From the NCBI GenBank assembly GCA_900470445.1, contig UCAU01000009.1, positions 41,437 through 105,436 on the forward strand: 64,000 nt of DNA, read 5' to 3'. How positions within the stretch are numbered: position 1 is the first letter of the stretch; every line of letters begins with the position of its first letter. A program made the translations under genes and the position numbers. Below the pieces are notes generated by a model. It was given only the letters and a program-made list of their open reading frames with translations, ran no database searches and had not been told where the DNA came from. This stretch comes from Hyphomicrobiales bacterium. Lineage in GTDB: Bacteria; Pseudomonadota; Alphaproteobacteria; Rhizobiales; Devosiaceae. This document shows positions 1 to 8,021 of the stretch, one piece after another.

Positions 1-50
1 TCTACAATGGCTCGCCGGCTCGCGACTTCACGCCCGTCGCATCGCGCTAG
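1..50 (+). CDS. gltA: Citrate synthase, C-terminal end (partial)
   Basis: The first 50 bases hold the last 15 codons of a plus-strand gene, read from base 3 and ending in TAG at 48-50. They translate as YNGSPARDFTPVASR. This resembles the C-terminus of proteobacterial citrate synthases, which end in a pattern like LYTG..(K/R)D(F/Y)..., and the two preceding bases would fit a leucine codon. Citrate synthase joins acetyl-CoA and oxaloacetate at the entry of the TCA cycle. gltA lying next to lpxB is a common alphaproteobacterial arrangement, which supports the call. The gene converges on lpxB and is followed by a strong terminator. Only the tail is visible, so the assignment rests on about 15 residues plus context. 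Confidence 0.65.
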   Translation, partial: YNGSPARDFTPVASR

Positions 51-72
51 GCGTTTACCTCTACAAGTCTGC

Positions 73-105
73 GGCCCCATCCTTGTTCGAGGATGGGGCC
101 GTTTT
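73..105 (+). terminator. Rho-independent terminator after gltA
   Basis: A perfect 10-bp stem, GGCCCCATCC at 73-82 and its complement at 91-100, encloses an 8-base loop and is followed by GTTTT. The T run is only on the plus-strand side, so it terminates the citrate synthase transcript before it enters the convergent lpxB. Confidence 0.9.
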
Positions 106-134
106 CATGAATGAGCACTATTCGCAGTTAAGCG

Positions 135-1274
135 TTAGCCTCGCCACCAGGCAAGGACCCGATCTGCAGGGTCCTGACGCGGGGATTCAGGTTCGCCATG
201 TTCCATCAGGTCTGACAGCTCGCTAAAAGCAGCGATCTGGGCCTGGCGGGCTGCCTTGTCGTCGAGCAGGTTACGCACTGCCCCCGTCAACGCCGTAGCG
301 TCCGGTTGCGACAGGACCAGTTCTGGCGCCGCCGCTCGCTTGAGCACGATATTGGGCAGGCCGACCATCGGCCGGTTGATCTTCTCGTAGACCCGAGCCT
401 GATGTCCGTCCATGACATAGCTGATGACCATCGGCACACCCGCCAAGGCTAGTTCCAGCGTCGCCGTGCCGGAGACGGCGAGCGCCAACGCCGCCCGCTG
501 ATACAGCGTGGCTCGCTCGGAGCGCTCGGCAATCACCGTGACCGGCACGGGCCAATCCGCCACTTCGCGGCGCAGCCGCTCGGCCAGGATCGGCAGGGTT
601 GGGATAACAAAGCCGGTCACCGCGGGGTGATTTGCCACTTCTGCGGCGACCTGCCGGAATAGCGGCAAATGCCGCCGCAACTCGCCATCCCGGCTGCCCG
701 GCAGCAAGACCAATGGCCCTGCATCAACCGCGTCTCGTTGCTGCAGCCGCTCACGCAAAGCCGGATGGCCGACATAGGCCGTTGGCGGCCCGCCCAGTCG
801 GGCCATCACTTCGGGCTCGAAGGGCAAGACAGCCAGCACCTCATTGAACAGCGGCGTGAGCTTGGCCGCGCGCCCGGGCGAACGCGCCCAGACCGAGGGC
901 GCCACGTAGAGCAGGATCGGCCCGGTATATTTCATGGCGCGCAGCCGCCGCGCCAGCAGCGCGGAGAAATCCTGGGCGTCGAACAGCACGACGATATCGG
1001 GCTGGGTCGAGCGGATCACCCGCGCCGCCTGCTCGATCCGCCACAACAACAGCGGCAGGCGCAGCAACACATCCGTGACGCCCATGACCGACAAATTGCT
1101 CATCGGAAACAATGAGCGCAGCCCCTGCCCGATCAGCTCATCGCCGCCGACACCGGTCAGGTCGAGCGCCACTCGCTCGCGCAGGCGGCGGACCAAGTCG
1201 GCGGCAATCCTGTCGCCGGAGGGTTCGCCAGCCAGCACGAACAGCTTGAGCGGCCTGGCCATGGGCAATGTCAT
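135..1274 (-). CDS. lpxB: Lipid-A-disaccharide synthase LpxB
   Basis: LpxB is a GT19 glycosyltransferase that joins lipid X to UDP-2,3-diacylglucosamine to make the lipid A disaccharide at the inner face of the cytoplasmic membrane. The N-terminal FVLAGEPSGD motif (about residues 12-21), FDAQDF (about 98), the Y.APSVWAR segment (about 123) and LLPGSRDGE (about 190) are family hallmarks, and the length of 379 residues is normal. The ATG at 1274 is taken; an in-frame ATG four codons later (1262) is an equally good alternative. The gene is last in lpxD-fabZ-lpxA-lpxB, 21 bp after lpxA. LpxI, which makes lipid X and often sits between lpxA and lpxB in this class, is absent here. Confidence 0.96.
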   Translation of the reverse strand: MTLPMARPLKLFVLAGEPSGDRIAADLVRRLRERVALDLTGVGGDELIGQGLRSLFPMSNLSVMGVTDVLLRLPLLLWRIEQAARVIRSTQPDIVVLFDAQDFSALLARRLRAMKYTGPILLYVAPSVWARSPGRAAKLTPLFNEVLAVLPFEPEVMARLGGPPTAYVGHPALRERLQQRDAVDAGPLVLLPGSRDGELRRHLPLFRQVAAEVANHPAVTGFVIPTLPILAERLRREVADWPVPVTVIAERSERATLYQRAALALAVSGTATLELALAGVPMVISYVMDGHQARVYEKINRPMVGLPNIVLKRAAAPELVLSQPDATALTGAVRNLLDDKAARQAQIAAFSELSDLMEHGEPESPRQDPADRVLAWWRG

Positions 1275-1295
1275 GCGGCGCTCCGCTGCTGGCGC

Positions 1296-2105
1296 CTAAT
1301 CGAGCGTGGGACCGTTGCGCGGCAACAGGATCGGGCGATCCGACGCAGCGGCGATGAAGGCCACGACGTCCTGCACCAGGGCATTGCCCTTGAACAATTC
1401 GGCCGCATCCTCGACGCGCTCGCGCAGCGTTCCTTCGCTGGCAAAGATCATGCGATAGGCCGCGCGCAGCTTGTGGATTTCTTCACGATCGAATTTACGC
1501 CGCTTGAGTCCGACGAGGTTGAGACCCGTCAGCACCGCACGGTTGCCGACCGCCATGCCATAGGGGATCACGTCGCCATCGACCATGGAATGGGCGCCGA
1601 TAAAGGCGTGCGCGCCAACGCGGGTGAACTGATGCACGACGCAATTGCCGCCGAAGATGACATTGTCACCAACCTGGCAGTGCCCGGCAATGCCCACATA
1701 ATTGGCCATGATGACATTGTTGCCGATGATGGCGTCATGCGCGACATGGGCGCTGGCCATGATCAGGCAGTCATTGCCGATCTTGGTCAGCATGCCGCCG
1801 CCTTCGGTGCCCGGATTGAGGGTCGCACCCTCGCGGATCGTGCAGCGCTCGCCGATCACCAGGCGCGAATTCTCGCCGTGATATTTGAGATCCTGCGGCT
1901 GCAGGCCGACCGAGGCAAACGGAAATATGCGCGAGCCAGCGCCGACCTCGGTATTGCCATCGATGACGACATGGGACACCAGTTCCACATTGTCGTGCAG
2001 GATGACCTTATCCCCCACGATGCAATAGGGACCGATCTTGACGCCTTTGCCGATGCGCGCGTGCTGCCCGACAATTGCCGTCGGGTGAATTGCGGCATCG
2101 CTCAC
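1296..2105 (-). CDS. lpxA: UDP-N-acetylglucosamine O-acyltransferase LpxA
   Basis: LpxA transfers a 3-hydroxyacyl chain from acyl carrier protein to the 3-OH of UDP-GlcNAc, the first step of lipid A synthesis in the cytoplasm. The 269-residue product shows the left-handed beta-helix hexapeptide pattern through roughly its first 190 residues, including IHPTAIVG, the HVAHDAIIG segment with the catalytic-type histidine, and GNCVVHQF. A C-terminal helical part follows, as usual. The start is a GTG that overlaps the fabZ stop in GTGA, indicating translational coupling. It belongs to the lpxD-fabZ-lpxA-lpxB unit. Confidence 0.96.
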   Translation of the reverse strand: MSDAAIHPTAIVGQHARIGKGVKIGPYCIVGDKVILHDNVELVSHVVIDGNTEVGAGSRIFPFASVGLQPQDLKYHGENSRLVIGERCTIREGATLNPGTEGGGMLTKIGNDCLIMASAHVAHDAIIGNNVIMANYVGIAGHCQVGDNVIFGGNCVVHQFTRVGAHAFIGAHSMVDGDVIPYGMAVGNRAVLTGLNLVGLKRRKFDREEIHKLRAAYRMIFASEGTLRERVEDAAELFKGNALVQDVVAFIAAASDRPILLPRNGPTLD

Positions 2106-2578
2106 GGTGTTGCCTCGATGATCATGGCAGTGATCTCCGCCTCCGCGATAACGGTGCCTTCGACAATGGCCTTGGCTTGGTAGCGCCCGACATTACGTCG
2201 GCGCTGGATCTTGGCGATATGGAATTCGATGACGTCGCCGGGGCCTGCCGGTTTACGGAACTTGGCCTTGTCGACGCCCAGCATCAAGACGATGTTCTTC
2301 TTGCCGCCGCCAGCATCGTGCTTGATCACGATCGCGCCCGCAGTCTGCGCCATGCCCTCGATGATCAGCACACCGGGGAAAATCGGATTTTCGGGAAAAT
2401 GGCCTTGGAAGATGGGTTCGTTGAACGTGACGTTCTTGATGCCCACGGCCGTCTCATCGCCGTCGATCTTGATAATCTTGTCGATCATCAGGAACGGATA
2501 GCGGTGAGGCAGGCTCCTGAGGATTTCGGCAATGTCCATCGCCGCCAGCTCAGTACCCTCTATCGCGCTGTCGGTCAT
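2102..2578 (-). CDS. fabZ: 3-hydroxyacyl-ACP dehydratase FabZ
   Basis: FabZ dehydrates 3-hydroxyacyl-ACP in fatty acid elongation and so competes with LpxA and LpxD for the same substrate, which is why these genes are usually clustered. The 158-residue hot-dog-fold protein has the family's [11 protein letters not shown] segment with the catalytic histidine and the [18 protein letters not shown] helix with the catalytic glutamate. The reading frame stays open far upstream inside lpxD, but the ATG at 2578 overlaps the lpxD stop as ATGA and gives the normal N-terminus (MTDSAIEG). A later in-frame ATG (MDIAEIL) is possible. Its stop overlaps the GTG of lpxA. Confidence 0.95.
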   Translation of the reverse strand: MTDSAIEGTELAAMDIAEILRSLPHRYPFLMIDKIIKIDGDETAVGIKNVTFNEPIFQGHFPENPIFPGVLIIEGMAQTAGAIVIKHDAGGGKKNIVLMLGVDKAKFRKPAGPGDVIEFHIAKIQRRRNVGRYQAKAIVEGTVIAEAEITAMIIEATP

Positions 2579-3600
2579 CCCCGCTTGTCCCCTTTTGTCA
2601 GTTTGCGCATTGTGGCGATCTCGCGCCAGAAATCTCTTATATCCTGCGCCGGAGCTCCGGCAAGTTTGGATCCGGCAGGCCAGTCCTTGGTGACGGCTGC
2701 CCGGCCGTGAATCACCGAGCCCGACCCGATCGTCAGATGGCCGGAGGTACCGGCGCCGCCGCCCATCAGGACGCTGTCGCCAATAATAGTCGAACCCGCC
2801 AGCCCGCTCATCGCCGCGATGATGCAATTGCGGCCAATCCGGCAGTTATGACCGATCTGGACCAGATTATCGATCTTGGTGCCCTCACCGACCATGGTGT
2901 CGCCCAGCGCACCCCGATCGATGGTAGAATTGGCGCCCACTTCAACGCGGTCCTGAAGCAGGACCCGGCCCAATTGCGGCAACTTGCGGTTGGTGATGCC
3001 GAAGTCCAGCCAGCCAAACCCTTCAGTGCCGATACGCACGCCGGACTGGATGACGACGTCATTGCCGATATGGGCACAATCGATGGTGCAATTGGCGGCG
3101 ATAATGCAATTGCGGCCGATAGTGACGCCGGCCCCGATGACCGTATTGGCGCCGATGATCGTGCCGCGACCGATCTCGACTCCGGCGCCAATGACGACAT
3201 TGGAGCCCAACGTCACATCGCGCTCAAAGATCGGCGCGCCAAGGTCGTCCCGGCCGGCCGAAATGATGGAGCGCGTGTTGGATGGATAGAGCTGATCGAG
3301 AATATCGGCGAACAGGTGATGGGGCTTGTCGGTGACAATCGCCACGCTGCCGGCCGGAACGGCATCGCGCAGTGCCGGCAAGACGATAACGGCGCCTGCC
3401 GAAGTTTTGCGGAGAGCCTCGGTATAGCTGGCGTGGGCGGCCAGCGCGAGATCGCCCGAAGCGGCAAGATCCAGCTCGGCGACACCCGATATTGCCGGGT
3501 TGGCCTGCTGGGAGGGCAGCAATTCACTGCGGCCCGCCGCAGTCAGGATCGCGCCAAGCGTGGCCGTTCCGGCGAAACGATGAAATCGGGTATCGACCAT
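2575..3600 (-). CDS. lpxD: UDP-3-O-acylglucosamine N-acyltransferase LpxD
   Basis: LpxD adds the second hydroxyacyl chain (amide-linked) during lipid A synthesis. The 341-residue product has an N-terminal uridine-binding domain (about 1-100) followed by many hexapeptide repeats of the I/V-G-x-x-x type. These include [17 protein letters not shown] with the catalytic-type histidine near residue 250 and [12 protein letters not shown]. It is the first gene of the lipid A block after bamA. Its ATG lies only about 10 bases after the T tract of a terminator-like hairpin, and the ribosome-binding sequence (AAGTGA) is weak. Expression may therefore depend on read-through or on a promoter inside the end of bamA. 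Confidence 0.95.
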   Translation of the reverse strand: MVDTRFHRFAGTATLGAILTAAGRSELLPSQQANPAISGVAELDLAASGDLALAAHASYTEALRKTSAGAVIVLPALRDAVPAGSVAIVTDKPHHLFADILDQLYPSNTRSIISAGRDDLGAPIFERDVTLGSNVVIGAGVEIGRGTIIGANTVIGAGVTIGRNCIIAANCTIDCAHIGNDVVIQSGVRIGTEGFGWLDFGITNRKLPQLGRVLLQDRVEVGANSTIDRGALGDTMVGEGTKIDNLVQIGHNCRIGRNCIIAAMSGLAGSTIIGDSVLMGGGAGTSGHLTIGSGSVIHGRAAVTKDWPAGSKLAGAPAQDIRDFWREIATMRKLTKGDKRG

Positions 3601-3610
3601 GATGTCACTT

Positions 3611-3649
3611 AAAAAGATTGAGCCGCGGCGCTACCGCCCCGCGGCTCAA
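3611..3649 (-). terminator. Terminator hairpin between bamA and lpxD
   Basis: A perfect 11-bp stem (TTGAGCCGCGG at 3618-3628 paired with 3639-3649) with a 10-base loop is followed on the minus strand by CTTTTT. It lies after the bamA stop (3673) and immediately before the lpxD start (3600). It looks like a canonical intrinsic terminator placed inside a normally co-transcribed locus. Confidence 0.88.
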
Positions 3650-3672
3650 CAACTGAGTCACTGCACTTTAGC

Positions 3673-5799
3673 CTACAGCAGAGTCTGCAGGGTCAGCTGG
3701 AACAGCTGGGTGCGGTCGTCGGTCGACTTGTTCAGCACGTGGGCGAAGTCGCCACGCAGCGGGCCGAACGGCGAGTCCCAGATCAGCGAGGCGCCGATCG
3801 AAGTCCGCCACGGCGAGTCAATGCTCTCCGGATCAACCGCATTGCCATTCGTATTCGGCAGGCTGCCATCATCGATCCAGGCAGCATCAGCCCAGATTGC
3901 ACCCGACAGACCATAGGTCTCCGGCAGAACCGGGATCGGGAACTGGATTTCAGCAGACAGGCCAGCATACATGGTGGCGCCCAGATATTGGTCACCCACG
4001 ATGCGCGGACCCAGGCCACGGCTTTCAAAGCCACGGATCAGTTGCGAACCAGGCAGGAAAGCTTCGACGACATTGACGCCATTGTCGCTGAAGTCGTTGA
4101 TCACGCCAGCCTGGCCCCTGACGCTGGCAACGATGCCGCTGTCGTCAAGCAGAGGCACGAAGTAGCGGGCACGAGCTTCGCTCTTGAGCAGGTTGTGATC
4201 CCAGCCGATATATTGCTGAGTAAAGGTCGCATAGAGACCGCTCGTCGGCTTCTTGGTGTCATCCAGGCCATTCCAGGTCAGCGTATAGCCAACGAATGCC
4301 TTGTAGAACTCATCGCCATCATTGAGCAGCAGCGACTTGTAGGTGCCGTCCGTATCGGAGATCAGCTTGCGCTCGGCACCAGCGAACACCGTCGCCGACA
4401 GGTCGCCCATGATCGGCATGCTGGCACGCAGCTGGCCGCCGGTCGCCTGGACGCCATAATAGTTGCGCGAGGATTCGTCGGTGATGCGGTGATATGCATC
4501 GACGCCAGCGGCAACCTTGAGGCCCATGAAGCGGGGTTCGGTGAACGAGAAGTCGAAGGTACGACCCGATTCCGACGCGCCGATTGCAGCGCGCAGATAC
4601 TGGCCACGACCCAGGAAGTTGCGTTCTGTCAGCGAGATTTCGCCCAGAATGCCTTCCGAAGTTGAGTAACCGGCCGTCGCGCCATATTCACCCGTCGACT
4701 GCTCGGTCACGGCGATGTTCAGCACGACCTTGTCGGCGGCGGAGCCAGGAGCGGTCGACAGCTGCACGGCGGAGAAGAAGCCGAGTGCTTCGATATTCTT
4801 GCGGCCACGGATCACCATGGAACGGTTGAAGGGGTCGCCTTCACCGAATTCCAGTTCGCGACGGATCACGAAGTCACGGGTCTTGGTGTTGCCGGTGATG
4901 TTGATGCGCTCGACATAGATGCGAGCACCCTCATCCACCAGATAGGTGACATTGAAGCGGCCATTGGTGACATCGCGATCGAGACGGGCACGGACGTCGG
5001 CAAAGGCATAGCCCTGCGAGGTGGCCTCGTAGGACATGTCCTCGATGGTCTTCTGCAGGTCGGTAACCGAGTAGCCGCCACCCTCACGGGTATCGACCGA
5101 ACCGGTCAGCGCATTGGTGTTGAGGCCGTCGATGCTGGTCTCGATACCGACATTGCCGAAGGTGTACTTCTGGCCTTCATTGATGGTGAAGTTGATGAAG
5201 TAGGCATTGCGCGAGGCATCGAACTCACCGACCGAAGTCACCTGCGTGTCGGGATAGCCGCGATTGGCGTAATAGAGGCGGATGCGCTCACGGTCGACGG
5301 CGAGCTTCTGCTCGTCATAGCTGTCATCCTTGAAAAGCCAGCTCAGGAAGCCGGTTTCCTTGGTGAGCATCGCGCCCTTGAGATTACCCGAATTGAACGC
5401 ATTGTTCCCGGTGAAATTGATTGCCGCGATGCCGGCGCGATCGCCTTCATTGACCACGAAGGTCACGCGGACACGGCCATCCGGAATAACTTCGGTGCGC
5501 GCCGTAACGGACACGCCGCGGAAGCCATCGCGATCATAGGCCTGACGGATGCTTTCAGTATCGGCTGCGAGGCGCTGCTGGGAGAAGATGCCCGAGGTGG
5601 ACATGTCCACCATGGTGAGCAGCTGCTTGTCGGAGAAACGACGGTTTCCCTCGAACAATACCGAGCCAACAAGCTGTTGTTGCTGGGCGTGAGCAGAGAC
5701 AACGCCAAGAAGCGGAACACCAGAACCTGCCAGCGGGGCAGCGCCCAGGATTGCCAGCGCCAAGAAAGCGCCGCGCATCAGCTTGGTGGGGTGGATCAT
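3673..5799 (-). CDS. bamA: Outer membrane protein assembly factor BamA
   Basis: BamA (Omp85) is the outer-membrane barrel that folds and inserts other barrel proteins. The ATG at 5799 gives 708 residues beginning with a signal peptide (MIHPTKLMRGAF... ending near HAQ). POTRA repeats follow over about residues 45-370 (VLFEGNRRFSD, INFTGNNAFN, INITGNTKTRD), then a 16-strand-type barrel with the RGF..RGLGPR segment near residue 590. The frame extends 23 codons further upstream, but that extension places a non-signal stretch before the signal peptide, so it is not used. The protein ends LFQLTLQTLL, with leucine rather than the usual terminal aromatic residue. It is flanked upstream by rseP and downstream by a terminator. 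Confidence 0.95.
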   Translation of the reverse strand: MIHPTKLMRGAFLALAILGAAPLAGSGVPLLGVVSAHAQQQQLVGSVLFEGNRRFSDKQLLTMVDMSTSGIFSQQRLAADTESIRQAYDRDGFRGVSVTARTEVIPDGRVRVTFVVNEGDRAGIAAINFTGNNAFNSGNLKGAMLTKETGFLSWLFKDDSYDEQKLAVDRERIRLYYANRGYPDTQVTSVGEFDASRNAYFINFTINEGQKYTFGNVGIETSIDGLNTNALTGSVDTREGGGYSVTDLQKTIEDMSYEATSQGYAFADVRARLDRDVTNGRFNVTYLVDEGARIYVERINITGNTKTRDFVIRRELEFGEGDPFNRSMVIRGRKNIEALGFFSAVQLSTAPGSAADKVVLNIAVTEQSTGEYGATAGYSTSEGILGEISLTERNFLGRGQYLRAAIGASESGRTFDFSFTEPRFMGLKVAAGVDAYHRITDESSRNYYGVQATGGQLRASMPIMGDLSATVFAGAERKLISDTDGTYKSLLLNDGDEFYKAFVGYTLTWNGLDDTKKPTSGLYATFTQQYIGWDHNLLKSEARARYFVPLLDDSGIVASVRGQAGVINDFSDNGVNVVEAFLPGSQLIRGFESRGLGPRIVGDQYLGATMYAGLSAEIQFPIPVLPETYGLSGAIWADAAWIDDGSLPNTNGNAVDPESIDSPWRTSIGASLIWDSPFGPLRGDFAHVLNKSTDDRTQLFQLTLQTLL

Positions 5800-5983
5800 A
5801 TTTTTATTGCCTTCTGCGACCAGGCCCAAGGGCTCGCCATGCACAGCGCTCCCCCAAGCAAACTCCATTACACCGTTTTACCGTCTTTTTAACCAACGGC
5901 AAGGCGGAAGCCTCGACGCGGTTAGCAAATGATTGGTGCACTTGTATTCCTGCAACACCTTGCGAACCAAGGTTAACCAAAGG

Positions 5984-7120
5984 CTAACCCAGAGCTCTCA
6001 GATAGGCAAACAGGGTGTCGTTAAAGAGCGTGAACACCATGAGAGCCAAGACCAGGGCAAACCCGAAACGGAACCCTATTTCCTGAACTTTCATGCTGAG
6101 CGGACGCCCTCGCACGGCTTCGACGAGATAGTACAATAAGTGCCCGCCGTCGAGCATAGGTACGGGTAAAAGGTTGAAGATTCCGATATTAAGCGACAAC
6201 AAGGCTGTCAGATTGATCAGCGCGATGATGCCGAGCGTCGCCACTTCCCCGGAAACCTTGGCGACTTTGACCGGGCCACCCAATTGTTCGACATCGCCGC
6301 GGCCGACGAAAAAATCGCCTAGGAAGGCGCCGGTGCGCTGCACGATGAAGCGAATTTCCTCCACCGTCATGCCAATCGCCTCGATTGGGCCGGGCCGATA
6401 GAGGCTCACATCGGCCTGATCGACGTTCCGACTCACCCCGATGCGGCCGATCCGCTGGTTGTTGCCGAAGCGATCCTGCACCTCGACGGCTTCGGGCGTC
6501 AGCTCAATGGTCTGGTCGGCGCCATCGCGCTCGATGACGATGTTGACTGGCCGCTGCGGTGCGGTGGCGATAAAGCGCTGGAAATCGTCGAAGCCATGCA
6601 CGGCATAGCCATCGACCGACACGACGGTGTCACCCGCTTCCAGCCCCGCCGCCTCGGCAACCGAGGCCGCCACTACTTCCCCGATCACCGGGGGAATGGT
6701 GTAGCGGCCATAGCCGAGCAGCAGGACGTAGAGAATGACAAAGGTGAGGATGACGTTGGCGATGGGGCCGGCAGCCACTACGGCGATGCGCTGCCACACA
6801 TTCTTGTTGGCGAACAGCCGCGGCGCGAGTTCGGGATCAATGTTGGCCAGCGCATCATTGTCCGGCACGCTGGCAGCATTCATATCCCCGACGAACCGCA
6901 CGTAACCGCCGAGCGGAATTGCGGAAATCCGCCAGCGTGTGCCATGCTTGTCGTCCCAGCCGATCAGTTCCGGGCCGAAGCCGACGGAAAAGGTCTGGAT
7001 CGCCACGCCATTCCAGCGCGCCACCAGGTAATGCCCCATCTCGTGCACGAACACGATGACGGTAAGCACCGCCAGGAACGGAATGACGTAGGAAAGCAAC
7101 CAGAAGGCGAAGTCGAACAT
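5984..7120 (-). CDS. rseP: Site-2 intramembrane zinc metalloprotease RseP
   Basis: RseP cleaves transmembrane segments of anti-sigma factors and leftover signal peptides within the cytoplasmic membrane. With the ATG at 7120 the protein has 378 residues. The zinc motif HEMGH is at residues 26-30 in the first membrane segment. A PDZ domain follows at about 125-210 (EAAGLEAGDTVVSVDGY), then the third-helix NLLPVPMLDGGH motif near residue 330 and a last membrane segment. Only one PDZ domain is seen, whereas the E. coli enzyme has two. The frame is open 28 codons upstream, but that stretch is unlike the family. cdsA lies 40 bp upstream, with no dxr in between. Confidence 0.95.
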   Translation of the reverse strand: MFDFAFWLLSYVIPFLAVLTVIVFVHEMGHYLVARWNGVAIQTFSVGFGPELIGWDDKHGTRWRISAIPLGGYVRFVGDMNAASVPDNDALANIDPELAPRLFANKNVWQRIAVVAAGPIANVILTFVILYVLLLGYGRYTIPPVIGEVVAASVAEAAGLEAGDTVVSVDGYAVHGFDDFQRFIATAPQRPVNIVIERDGADQTIELTPEAVEVQDRFGNNQRIGRIGVSRNVDQADVSLYRPGPIEAIGMTVEEIRFIVQRTGAFLGDFFVGRGDVEQLGGPVKVAKVSGEVATLGIIALINLTALLSLNIGIFNLLPVPMLDGGHLLYYLVEAVRGRPLSMKVQEIGFRFGFALVLALMVFTLFNDTLFAYLRALG

Positions 7121-7160
7121 GTCGTTCCTTATCGATCCGGCCACCTTGGCGGCCGGGTCA

Positions 7161-8021
7161 TCACCAGTAGAGCAGGCCCTGGGCCACGGCGTCAAAGCCG
7201 CCATGCAAGCCGCCCACGATCAAAACCAGCAAGACGCCAAATGTGAGGCTATCGAGCCGGTCCATCAGGCCGCCATGACCCGGAATGATATCGCCGCTAT
7301 CCTTGATGCGGAAATGACGTTTGATTGCGCTTTCGCCCAGATCGCCCAATTGCCCAAGAACGCTGATCGAAGCCGACAGCACGAGGCCGATCCACCATGG
7401 GGAATCCGTGATGATGATCCACAGCAACAGCCCTGCCCCGGTTCCCAGCGCCAACCCGCCGAGTGCACCCGACCAGGTCTTGGACGGCGAAATATCGGGC
7501 GCGAGTTTTTCTCCGCCGATCTGCCTACCGGTAAAAAAGGCTGCAGAATCAGTCATCCACACCACCGTGCCGAGATAGAGGCCAGCCCAGACGCCGTGGA
7601 TCGTGGTGCCCCGCATCATCAGGGCCGCAATGATGATGGAGCCGAAAATCACCAGCCCCAGCACCCGCCACCAGATGCCCTCGCCGCGCATTGCCAAAGC
7701 GACCACACAAGCCACGGCGATAACGGCCATGCTGCCAAGTGGCCCGAATAGCGGGAAAACCACCCCGGACAGCGCCACCAGCCCGATCAGCGCCATGCCG
7801 CCGGGCGTCAGTGGCGCCCGCGACACCATGGTTTCCCATTCGCGATAGACGCCGCCAAACACCCCGCCGACCACGGCCGAAAACACATAGCCGCCCAGAT
7901 AAAGCGCGGTGGCGGTCAAGGCAATCAGAACGGCAGCGGAGGCGAGACGTGGCCCGAGATCGGACCACAAACGGCGGCGATTGGCAGAAGGTTCTGACGA
8001 GGAATCGCCTGGATTGGTCAA
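7161..8021 (-). CDS. cdsA: Phosphatidate cytidylyltransferase CdsA
   Basis: CdsA makes CDP-diacylglycerol from phosphatidic acid and CTP, the branch point of phospholipid synthesis, in the cytoplasmic membrane. The 286-residue product has about eight hydrophobic segments. It carries the C-terminal signature of the family, S..KR....KD.......HGG..DR.D, at about residues 228-256. The start is a TTG at 8021 that overlaps the uppS stop as TTGA; no upstream ATG fits as well, and the overlap suggests coupled translation. Its position between uppS and rseP is normal for the phylum. Confidence 0.94.
   Translation of the reverse strand: MTNPGDSSSEPSANRRRLWSDLGPRLASAAVLIALTATALYLGGYVFSAVVGGVFGGVYREWETMVSRAPLTPGGMALIGLVALSGVVFPLFGPLGSMAVIAVACVVALAMRGEGIWWRVLGLVIFGSIIIAALMMRGTTIHGVWAGLYLGTVVWMTDSAAFFTGRQIGGEKLAPDISPSKTWSGALGGLALGTGAGLLLWIIITDSPWWIGLVLSASISVLGQLGDLGESAIKRHFRIKDSGDIIPGHGGLMDRLDSLTFGVLLVLIVGGLHGGFDAVAQGLLYW

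Noticed and set aside
2707..3612. 301-codon plus-strand open frame opposite lpxD
   Set aside because: Antisense to the hexapeptide repeats of lpxD; the repeats generate open frames on the other strand.
7120..7204. Longer N-terminus for RseP
   Set aside because: The added 28 residues have no homology and run into cdsA. The ATG at 7120 begins the first membrane segment normally.
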